Assembly (NCBI GenBank): GCA_016297495.1
Contig: JAEDGN010000062.1
Coordinates: 1-11,612 of the forward strand
Origin: Coprococcus sp.
Lineage (GTDB): Bacteria; Bacillota; Clostridia; Lachnospirales; Lachnospiraceae
Length of the DNA stretch: 11,612 nt
Reading direction: 5' to 3'
Shown: in pieces, positions 6,579-11,612 of the stretch
Numbering within the stretch: the first letter of the stretch is position 1
Layout: the number at the start of each line of letters is the position of its first letter
Program-made: the position numbers and the translations under genes
Notes under the pieces: generated by a model
Database searches by the model: none
What the model was told of the DNA's origin: nothing
Seen by the model: the letters and a program-made list of their open reading frames with translations, nothing else

Positions 6579-6693
6579 GTATCCGGCGGCTGGATACAAT
6601 GGCATGTTTATAGTATATGCGTCGGTTGTACTGTGTATGCCGGTAAATTCAGCGAAACAGTTATGTTTAAATAAACTATAGATCAAACGACTA

Positions 6694-6722
6694 TTGAAAA
6701 AATATTGACAGAATGATATAAT
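6694..6722 (+). promoter_or_regulatory. Sigma-A promoter of serS
   Basis: TTGAAA (6694-6699) and a perfect TATAAT (6717-6722) have the ideal 17-base spacer. The leader to the serS ATG is then only about 50 bases. It holds a small CCGCC-GAT-GGCGG hairpin and is too short for a T-box. Confidence 0.8.
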
Positions 6723-6780
6723 TAATCCTCGATAAAGAATGGTGCCGCCGATGGCGGTTAATGATGATGAGGTGACGAAG

Positions 6781-8067
6781 ATGCTTGATATTAAGTTGAT
6801 TAGAGAGAATCCGGATAGAATCAAAGCCGGCCTGAAGGCGAAAGAAGTTGACTGTGATGATTTGATTGACCGCATCCTTGAACTGGATGGACAGAGAAGA
6901 TCACTTCTGCAGCAGACAGAGGTACTGAAAGCTGAGCAGAATAAGGTCAGCAAGCAGATTCCTGCATTGAAGAAGGCAGGGGAAGATACAACAGCTATTT
7001 TTAAAGAGATGGGTGAAATCAAAGGGAAGATTGCCGCTCTTGACGCACAGCTGAGAGAAGTTATGAATGAGTATCAGCAGGATCTGTACTGTCTGCCGAA
7101 TATGCCGGATGAAGATCTTGTACCGGGCGGCAAGGAGAACAATGAGCCGCTGCGTTATTTTGGTGAGCCGAAGACCTTTGATTTCGAGCCGAAGAATCAT
7201 GTAGATCTTTGTAATGATCTGGGATTGATAGATTATGAGCGTGGTGTGAAGCTGGCTGGTAATGGATTCTGGATCTATAAGGGGATGGGTGCCCGTCTGG
7301 AGTGGGCATTATTGAATTATTTTATTGAAACACATCTGGCGGATGGATATGAAATGATTATTCCTCCGCTGATGCTGGAGTATCAGTGTGGTCTGACAGC
7401 CGGTCAGTTCCCGAAGTTTGCTGATGAGGTTTATAAGATCGCCAATCCGACAGATGAAGGCAGAATTCATTATATGCTGCCGACAGCAGAGGCTGCGCTG
7501 GCATCTGTTTACAGAGATGAGATTCTGACAGAGGCAGATCTTCCGAAGAAGTTCTTCTCTTATACACCTTGCTTCAGAAGAGAAGCGGGTTCTTACAGAG
7601 CAGATGAGAGAGGTATGGTCAGAGGTCATCAGTTCAATAAGGTAGAGATGTTCCAGTATACATTACCTGAGAAGTCCGATGAAGCTTTTGAAGAGCTTGT
7701 GACAAAGGCTGAGAATCTGGTGAAGGGTCTTGGATTCCACTTCAGAACGGTGAAGCTGGCAGCAGGCGACTGTTCTGCATCTATGGCAAGAACCTATGAT
7801 ATTGAGATTTCTATTCCTTCCATGAATGGTTACAAGGAAGTATCTTCTGTATCCAATGCCAGAGATTATCAGGCAAGACGAGGCAATATGCGTGTCAGAA
7901 GAGCTGATAAGTCTATTCAGTTCATGCATACGCTGAATGGTTCAGGACTTGCAACGTCCCGTGTACTGCCTGCCCTGGTTGAGCAGAATCAGCAGAAGGA
8001 TGGCTCTATTGTTGTTCCTGAGGTACTGAGAAAATATCTTGGTGGTATTGAAGTCATAACAAAATAA
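6781..8067 (+). CDS. serS: Seryl-tRNA synthetase (class II)
   Basis: 428-residue cytosolic enzyme that charges tRNA-Ser, and tRNA-Sec where present, with serine. Seen: the start MLDIKLIRENPD; the long antiparallel coiled-coil arm (about residues 27-100) that grips the variable arm of tRNA-Ser; PTAEAALASVYRDEIL; motif 2 with FRREAGSYRADERG (from residue 265); and motif 3 LNGSGLATSR (385-394). Several places differ from the common bacterial pattern: SYRADERGMVRGHQF instead of SAGRDTRGLxRxHQF, and AAGDCSASMARTYDIE instead of CTGDLGFAAAKTYDLE. I know this variant from Lachnospiraceae genomes, where it appears to be the housekeeping form. The ATG at 6781 has GAGGTG six bases before it; an in-frame ATG at 6739 adds 14 residues without a ribosome site. 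The DUF3881 gene follows by 36 bases. Confidence 0.97.
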   Translation: MLDIKLIRENPDRIKAGLKAKEVDCDDLIDRILELDGQRRSLLQQTEVLKAEQNKVSKQIPALKKAGEDTTAIFKEMGEIKGKIAALDAQLREVMNEYQQDLYCLPNMPDEDLVPGGKENNEPLRYFGEPKTFDFEPKNHVDLCNDLGLIDYERGVKLAGNGFWIYKGMGARLEWALLNYFIETHLADGYEMIIPPLMLEYQCGLTAGQFPKFADEVYKIANPTDEGRIHYMLPTAEAALASVYRDEILTEADLPKKFFSYTPCFRREAGSYRADERGMVRGHQFNKVEMFQYTLPEKSDEAFEELVTKAENLVKGLGFHFRTVKLAAGDCSASMARTYDIEISIPSMNGYKEVSSVSNARDYQARRGNMRVRRADKSIQFMHTLNGSGLATSRVLPALVEQNQQKDGSIVVPEVLRKYLGGIEVITK

Positions 8068-8103
8068 ATATATGAATTTTATAAGTATTTTGCAGGTGAT
8101 GGT

Positions 8104-8994
8104 ATGCATGATTATCTGAGAGCAGTAGGTTTTAGTAAAATCCGGAATAAAAGAGAACTGCAGCAGCTGCTTACTATGGTCATGGTACGTCCGGACAGGG
8201 AATATGCTGCTGATCGCAGCGGCGGTCTGCCATGTGCTGAGAAGAGCAAAGATTTTACGGGAAATGCGGGTATTACGGTTCGCGGTGAAATGGATGACGG
8301 TATTTTTGGAAAAGAAGGTCAGTTTAATTTTGAATATTATTTTCCACATTATACAGGGCGGCATCTGTCACTGACGGAGGATATCAGCATTGAGAAGCTC
8401 TCTGAGCGGGAAGAGTATGATGGTGTATGTGATGTGGTGAATCTTGGAGTTTCACTCATATTTCATATGAATCAGCTGATAGATTATACGGACATTAAAC
8501 AGTCAGGAAACAGAATGTCTGCCGCATCGGTGATGCTTTCAGCACTGTCTATTTCAGGTACGGTGATTCTTCCGGTTGCAGGAACAGATTCCCAGCGTCT
8601 CAAGCGTATGAAGGAGAATGATACCCGCAATGGTATGATTGCTGCTGCCCGTCAGGGAGACCAGGAAGCCCTTGAGAATCTGACCATTGAAGATATTGAT
8701 ATGTATACGTCTATCTCAAAGCGCATTAAAACAGAAGACGTGCTGACCATCGTTGAATCCTATTTTATGCCTTATGGTATTGCCTGTGATCAGTATTCTA
8801 TCATGGGGGAGATACTGGAAGTCGAAGAGGTTTATAATCAGCTGACAGGTGAGAAGCTTTATCAGATGTTGATTGAATGCAATGAGATTCTGATTGATCT
8901 GTGTATTAATGCGGAAGATCTGTTGGGAGAACCGGCTGAAGGCAGAAGGTTCAGAGGCAATATCTGGCTGCAGGGACACCTGGATCTCACATAA
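8104..8994 (+). CDS. DUF3881 family protein
   Basis: 296-residue soluble protein with no signal peptide or membrane span. The opening MHDYLRAVGFSKIRNKRELQQLL and the overall size fit DUF3881, a family of unknown function that I know mainly from Lachnospiraceae. Seen: an acidic, mixed alpha/beta sequence; a middle LPVAGTDSQRLKRMKENDTRNGMIAAARQGDQEALENLTIEDID region; and a late segment YFMPYGIACDQYSIMGEILEVEEVYNQLTGEKLYQM that may form a ligand or partner surface. The region RQGDQEALENLT resembles the short helical repeats in other Firmicute unknowns, but no catalytic motif stands out. AGGTGA lies just upstream of the ATG. It follows serS by 36 bases with no terminator between, so the two probably share the serS promoter, and a clear terminator follows. 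Family assignment is by recognition only. Confidence 0.75.
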   Translation: MHDYLRAVGFSKIRNKRELQQLLTMVMVRPDREYAADRSGGLPCAEKSKDFTGNAGITVRGEMDDGIFGKEGQFNFEYYFPHYTGRHLSLTEDISIEKLSEREEYDGVCDVVNLGVSLIFHMNQLIDYTDIKQSGNRMSAASVMLSALSISGTVILPVAGTDSQRLKRMKENDTRNGMIAAARQGDQEALENLTIEDIDMYTSISKRIKTEDVLTIVESYFMPYGIACDQYSIMGEILEVEEVYNQLTGEKLYQMLIECNEILIDLCINAEDLLGEPAEGRRFRGNIWLQGHLDLT

Positions 8995-9001
8995 AAATCA
9001 T

Positions 9002-9050
9002 AACCGGACAATATCCAAAGAAACAGAGGTGGATACTGTCCGGTTTTTTT
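9002..9050 (+). terminator. Intrinsic terminator of the serS-DUF3881 operon
   Basis: A 15-base stem (AACCGGACAATATCC at 9002-9016 with 9031-9045, one A-C mismatch) has a 14-base loop and runs into seven T. It begins eight bases after the stop at 8994. The minus-strand small gene that converges on it ends at 9057. Confidence 0.9.
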
Positions 9051-9056
9051 CGAAGA

Positions 9057-9209
9057 TTAATTGTCTTCGGGTTCAGAATCGGACGAAATATCATCTTCAG
9101 GCTGAAGGGATGACGCTCTTTCATGGGCAAGCAAACGGAGAATCTCGATCTCTTCAGCTGAAAAATCTTCCAAAATATCAGGTTTATTTCCTTTAGAATT
9201 ATGATACAT
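9057..9209 (-). CDS. Acidic 50-aa small protein of unknown function
   Basis: A 50-codon frame on the minus strand starts at the ATG at 9209, with a perfect AAGGAGGT six bases upstream, and ends at the TAA at 9057. The product begins MYHNSKGNKPDILEDFSAEE and continues with a likely amphipathic helix (EEIEILRLLAHERASSL, residues 19-35). It ends in a disordered acidic tail of Asp, Glu, Ser and Pro (36-50). There is no signal peptide, membrane span or cysteine. I recognise no family. It is divergent from the XRE regulator gene with a 120-base shared upstream region, so it could be a target or partner of that regulator, but that is only context. It converges on DUF3881. The quality of the ribosome site is the main reason to believe it. 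Confidence 0.65.
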   Translation of the reverse strand: MYHNSKGNKPDILEDFSAEEIEILRLLAHERASSLQPEDDISSDSEPEDN

Positions 9210-9228
9210 TTGTATACCTCCTTATTTC

Positions 9229-9295
9229 AAACATGTAATATATTGTTATAAAACATGAACTATAGTTGATTATAATATTCATTTGGAGATTATAC
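9229..9295. promoter_or_regulatory. Shared divergent upstream region with paired direct repeats
   Basis: This AT-rich gap between the small-protein gene and the XRE gene has AAACATG twice (9229-9235 and 9251-9257, 22 bases apart) and GATTATA twice (9268-9274 and 9288-9294, 20 bases apart). The latter overlaps a plus-strand TATAAT at 9270-9275. Spacings of about two helical turns suit a dimeric HTH regulator. No -35 is clear on either strand, so promoter positions are uncertain. Confidence 0.35.
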
Positions 9296-9329
9296 AATGG
9301 TGTTATTATGGTAAAGGATTGATCAACAG

Positions 9330-9647
9330 ATGGATTTTGTCAATTTAGGTACGAATGTCAGGAAGCTGAGAAGAGAACAGGGCCTTACTCAGGAGAAGCT
9401 GGCTGAACTATCGGATATCAGTATTGCTTATTTAAGTAAGATTGAGAACAACAAAGCCAACAATGTCAGCTTGCTGATAACTTATCGTCTGGCAGAGGCA
9501 CTTGGCGTAACGGCAGGTTACCTGGTTGGTCAGTCGGATCTGGACAAGATGCTTGATGAGGAGATTCTGAACCGTCTTGCCGACTGTTCTTCCAATGAGA
9601 AGAAGAAGATATTAAAGATTATGGATATCCTCAGAGAAGATGAATAA
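9330..9647 (+). CDS. XRE-family (Cro/C1-type HTH) transcriptional regulator
   Basis: 105-residue DNA-binding protein. Residues 6-66 form a Cro/C1 helix-turn-helix domain: LGTNVRKLRREQGLTQEKLAEL, the turn DISI, a recognition helix IAYLSKIENN (31-41), then LAEALGVTAGYLV. The remaining 40 residues (LDKMLDEEILNRLADCSSNEKKKILKIMDIL) look like a helical dimerisation tail of the kind seen in SinR-like repressors. There is no ligand-binding domain or peptidase. The ATG at 9330 follows an in-frame stop closely, and its AAAGGA is eleven bases away, a long spacing that hints at modest translation. The small-protein gene is divergent, and repeats in the shared gap are candidate operators for autoregulation. 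It could be a regulator of that small protein or of the MATE gene downstream, which converges on it. Confidence 0.92.
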   Translation: MDFVNLGTNVRKLRREQGLTQEKLAELSDISIAYLSKIENNKANNVSLLITYRLAEALGVTAGYLVGQSDLDKMLDEEILNRLADCSSNEKKKILKIMDILREDE

Positions 9648-9655
9648 AATCGAGA

Positions 9656-9681
9656 GCCGCCACAAGTGTGACGGCCTTTTT
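9656..9681 (+). terminator. Intrinsic terminator of the XRE gene
   Basis: GCCGCCAC (9656-9663) pairs with GTGACGGC (9668-9675), with one C-A mismatch, and is followed by a run of five T. It starts nine bases after the XRE stop. The convergent MATE gene ends at 9683, so the hairpin may also serve it, although its T-tract on that strand is poorer. Confidence 0.75.
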
Positions 9682-9682
9682 A

Positions 9683-11068
9683 TTATTGCTTGTTTGATTC
9701 CAGCTGCCGCATTGCTTTGCCGAATACAAAATAAAAGGTAATTGCGGATGCGATGATAGAAATACTGTCTGATAAAGGTTCAGCGAGAAATACAGCAAAA
9801 ACCTTATTCTCAAAAAATTGCGGGAGAATATAGATCAGCGGTATCAGAAGTATAATTTTCCTCAGGCAGGCAATGAAAAGGGAAGCTTTTGCTTTGCCGA
9901 GGGCAGTAAAAGTCTGCTGAACACTCATCTGGATACTGAAAAAGCAGAAAACAGCCATATATATTCGTAAAGTCCATCCTGCAGTGGATAACATCTCTTC
10001 ACTGCTGTTGAAGATGTGGATAAAGGCCTGTGGAAACAGCTGTACAAGCAGCCAGAGGGATGTAAGGAGAATCATGGATACTGTCAGCATACATTTGAAG
10101 GTGTCACGAATACGCCGTGCATTGCCGGCTCCATAATTGTAGCTGATGATGGGCTGTGCACCCTGTCCGATCCCCTGGGCCGGTATCCATACCATCTGCT
10201 GGACAGTGCTGGCAATGGTCATAGCACCTACCGCAATATCTCTGCCATATTTCTGAAGAGATGAATTAAAGGCAATATTCAGCAGGGCCTCTGTGGACTG
10301 CATGATAAAAGGTGCCAGACCAAGACCGAGAGCGGATATAATAATGAAGGGTTCTGGTTTCATATATCGTGGATTCAGACGAAGTCTGGTCTTTTTCCCG
10401 GTCAGGAACAGCAGAATCCATATACAGGAACAGCCCTGGGATATAATCGTAGCGAGGGCAGCACCTCTGACACCCATATCAAAACCGTAAATAAAAACAG
10501 GATCAAGAATAATATTAATAATGGCGCCAATAAGAACAGATGCCATACTAAAGCGGGTGAATCCCTGAGTTGTGATAAATAGATTCATTCCCAGAGCCAG
10601 CATGACGAAAATAGACCCACTGGAATAGATTCGCATATAGGGCAGAGCATAAACAATGGTCTGGTCGCTGCAGCCGAAGATCCAGAGAAGTTTCTCTCCA
10701 AAAGCCCAGAAAGCGGCTGTCAAAACAACAGCCTCAAAAATCAGACAAATAAAACAGTTATTAAGTATGCGCTGGGCATTTTCATCGTCTCCGCTTCCCA
10801 TGGAAATGGCAGCTTTCGGGGCTCCTCCCTGAGCAATCAGCATAGTGAAGGCGGATATAAGATAGATGACCGGAAAACAAAGGCCGACACCTGTTAAGGC
10901 TATACTTCCTGTACCGGGCATATGACCGATGTAAATACGGTCTACAACATTGTATAATAGGTTAACCAGCTGGGCAATGACTGTCGGTACAGCCAGCTTC
11001 AGAAGGAGGCGGCCAACGGGCGCTGTGGCCAGTTCATTGGAGACATCTGTATTTTTCAAAACAATCAC
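9683..11068 (-). CDS. MATE family efflux transporter (MepA-like)
   Basis: 461-residue integral membrane antiporter of the MATE superfamily, expected to export cationic drugs or metabolites in exchange for Na+ or H+. Seen: two repeated halves of six hydrophobic spans each; the N-terminal signature LAVPTVIAQLVNLLYNVVDRIYIGH (residues 25-49); GALTGVG-like and AQGGAPKAAISMG segments; NIILDPVFIYG at the end of the first half (185-195); and a second half with VWIPAQGIGQGAQPIISYNYGAG. The DRIYIGH and AQGGA forms point to the MepA branch. The start is uncertain: the GTG at 11068 gives MIVLKNTD, while the TTG at 11059 gives MKNTDVSNEL, which looks more like relatives. Neither has a strong ribosome site. 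It is divergent from trxA with a 128-base gap and convergent with the XRE regulator. Confidence 0.95.
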   Translation of the reverse strand: MIVLKNTDVSNELATAPVGRLLLKLAVPTVIAQLVNLLYNVVDRIYIGHMPGTGSIALTGVGLCFPVIYLISAFTMLIAQGGAPKAAISMGSGDDENAQRILNNCFICLIFEAVVLTAAFWAFGEKLLWIFGCSDQTIVYALPYMRIYSSGSIFVMLALGMNLFITTQGFTRFSMASVLIGAIINIILDPVFIYGFDMGVRGAALATIISQGCSCIWILLFLTGKKTRLRLNPRYMKPEPFIIISALGLGLAPFIMQSTEALLNIAFNSSLQKYGRDIAVGAMTIASTVQQMVWIPAQGIGQGAQPIISYNYGAGNARRIRDTFKCMLTVSMILLTSLWLLVQLFPQAFIHIFNSSEEMLSTAGWTLRIYMAVFCFFSIQMSVQQTFTALGKAKASLFIACLRKIILLIPLIYILPQFFENKVFAVFLAEPLSDSISIIASAITFYFVFGKAMRQLESNKQ

Positions 11069-11158
11069 TTTCTTTCTTAATTATTTACGTGACAATAAGT
11101 ATAACGTTTTATGAAAAAAAAGTAAATAAAATATATTGTTTTATTATCGGGAAAGGTT

Positions 11159-11172
11159 TGGTATACTATAAT
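11159..11172 (+). promoter_or_regulatory. Extended -10 promoter of trxA
   Basis: TGG followed by TATACT (11162-11167) is an extended -10 element, and a perfect TATAAT overlaps it at 11167-11172. No -35 of quality is seen at 16-18 bases. The start codon is about 25 bases further on. Confidence 0.6.
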
Positions 11173-11182
11173 TATGTATGCG

Positions 11183-11190
11183 AAGGAGGT
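11183..11190 (+). promoter_or_regulatory. Consensus ribosome binding site of trxA
   Basis: AAGGAGGT, followed by six T and the ATG at 11197. It excludes the longer in-frame ATG at 11089, which would translate through the promoter. Confidence 0.9.
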
Positions 11191-11196
11191 TTTTTT

Positions 11197-11511
11197 ATGG
11201 CAGCAATTATAGATATTACGAGTGAAAATTTTGCAGCGGAGGTAACGGCATCGGACAAGCCGGTATTGATAGATTTCTGGGCTGTATGGTGCGGACCTTG
11301 TCAGATGATGACACCAATCATACATGAACTGGCTGAGGAGATGCCTGAGATCAAAGTAGGCAAGATCAATGTAGATGAGCAGATGGAACTGGCACGTCAG
11401 TACCGGGTTATGAGCATCCCGACAATGATCATCTTCAAGGGTGGACAGGAAGTTAAGAGAATGGTAGGTGTGACCTCCAAGGGAGATCTGAAGGCAGCAT
11501 TAAAGAATTGA
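11197..11511 (+). CDS. trxA: Thioredoxin
   Basis: 104-residue cytosolic dithiol oxidoreductase that reduces protein disulfides and is itself recycled by thioredoxin reductase, which is not in this window. Seen: the FWAVWCGPC active site with redox cysteines 32 and 35; the buried Asp26 before it; a conserved VGKINVDE strand; and the cis-proline loop SIPT near residue 75, followed by FKGGQEV. Length and motif order are those of canonical thioredoxin 1. Compared with the usual FWAxWCGPC(K/R)M, the residue after the active site is Gln (CQM). The strong ribosome site and extended -10 promoter suggest high expression. No terminator is visible before the window ends, although a weak ATTAAG-AAGA-CTTAAT hairpin lies just downstream (11514-11529). 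Confidence 0.98.
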   Translation: MAAIIDITSENFAAEVTASDKPVLIDFWAVWCGPCQMMTPIIHELAEEMPEIKVGKINVDEQMELARQYRVMSIPTMIIFKGGQEVKRMVGVTSKGDLKAALKN

Positions 11512-11612
11512 ATTAAGAAGACTTAATCGTGCGGAGCTGCTGGCTATACATGTGCCTTCAGATAATTAGTTTCTGCTCAGCCTGGGCAATTTAAGGTCAT
11601 TTGATTAATGCT
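11512..11612. other. Non-coding tail of the window, nothing recognised
   Basis: After trxA there is a 6-bp hairpin without a T-run, then 80 bases in which I see no gene start, promoter, structured RNA or repeat on either strand. Downstream genes cannot be judged from this window. Confidence 0.4.

Noticed and set aside
6512..6693. Rex operator upstream of the AdhE-like gene
   Set aside because: adhE genes are often Rex-controlled, but no TTGTTAA-N4-TTAACAA-like palindrome is present.
6723..6780. T-box riboswitch before serS
   Set aside because: Common for synthetase genes in Firmicutes, but the promoter at 6694-6722 leaves only about 50 bases of leader, with no specifier loop, T-box sequence or terminator.
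11089..11196. N-terminal extension of thioredoxin from the ATG at 11089
   Set aside because: It would translate through the trxA promoter and ribosome site; canonical thioredoxin begins at 11197.
11512..11612. Riboswitch or start of a next gene after trxA
   Set aside because: No conserved boxes, terminator, ribosome site or sustained reading frame could be identified in the last 100 bases.

Overview
The window looks like chromosomal DNA from an anaerobic, low-to-mid-GC Firmicute, most likely a gut-type Lachnospiraceae (Clostridia). The reasons are an oxygen-sensitive class III ribonucleotide reductase with its radical-SAM activase, an AdhE-family protein, a SerRS of the variant I associate with Lachnospiraceae, a DUF3881 protein, a yjdF riboswitch, and AAGGAGG-type ribosome binding sites with sigma-A promoters. 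There is no rRNA, tRNA, CRISPR array, transposon or phage gene, so it reads as core genome with a few small accessory insertions.

Layout. (1) 1-1355: 3' part of nrdD (+). (2) 1377-2528: two minus-strand genes, yjdF (DUF2992), preceded by a structured yjdF-riboswitch leader, and a RimJ/RimL-like GNAT acetyltransferase. They sit between nrdD and its activase gene. Upstream of the GNAT gene is a strong minus-strand promoter and a 36-codon start-less coding remnant. (3) 2827-3841: nrdG and dut (+), a two-gene nucleotide-metabolism operon ending in a 22-bp hairpin. (4) 3932-6511: an 859-codon minus-strand gene that aligns over its whole length with bifunctional aldehyde-alcohol dehydrogenase AdhE but has lost the catalytic residues of both active sites. 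This is the most unusual object in the window. (5) 6781-8994: serS and a DUF3881 gene (+), with a consensus promoter and a terminator. (6) 9057-9647: a 50-aa acidic small protein (-) divergent from a small XRE-family regulator (+). (7) 9683-11068: a MATE multidrug/cation antiporter (-). (8) 11197-11511: thioredoxin (+) behind an extended -10 promoter and a consensus ribosome binding site. The last 100 bases hold nothing recognisable.

How the genes relate. NrdG makes the glycyl radical in NrdD for anaerobic dNTP synthesis, and Dut removes dUTP and supplies dUMP for dTMP, so nrdD, nrdG and dut form a DNA-precursor theme. Thioredoxin is a general thiol reductant. The yjdF, GNAT, XRE/small-protein and MATE genes are probably independently regulated stress or small-molecule-response units. 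The AdhE-like protein keeps the AdhE fold signature without its chemistry, which suggests a structural or regulatory role rather than ethanol formation.
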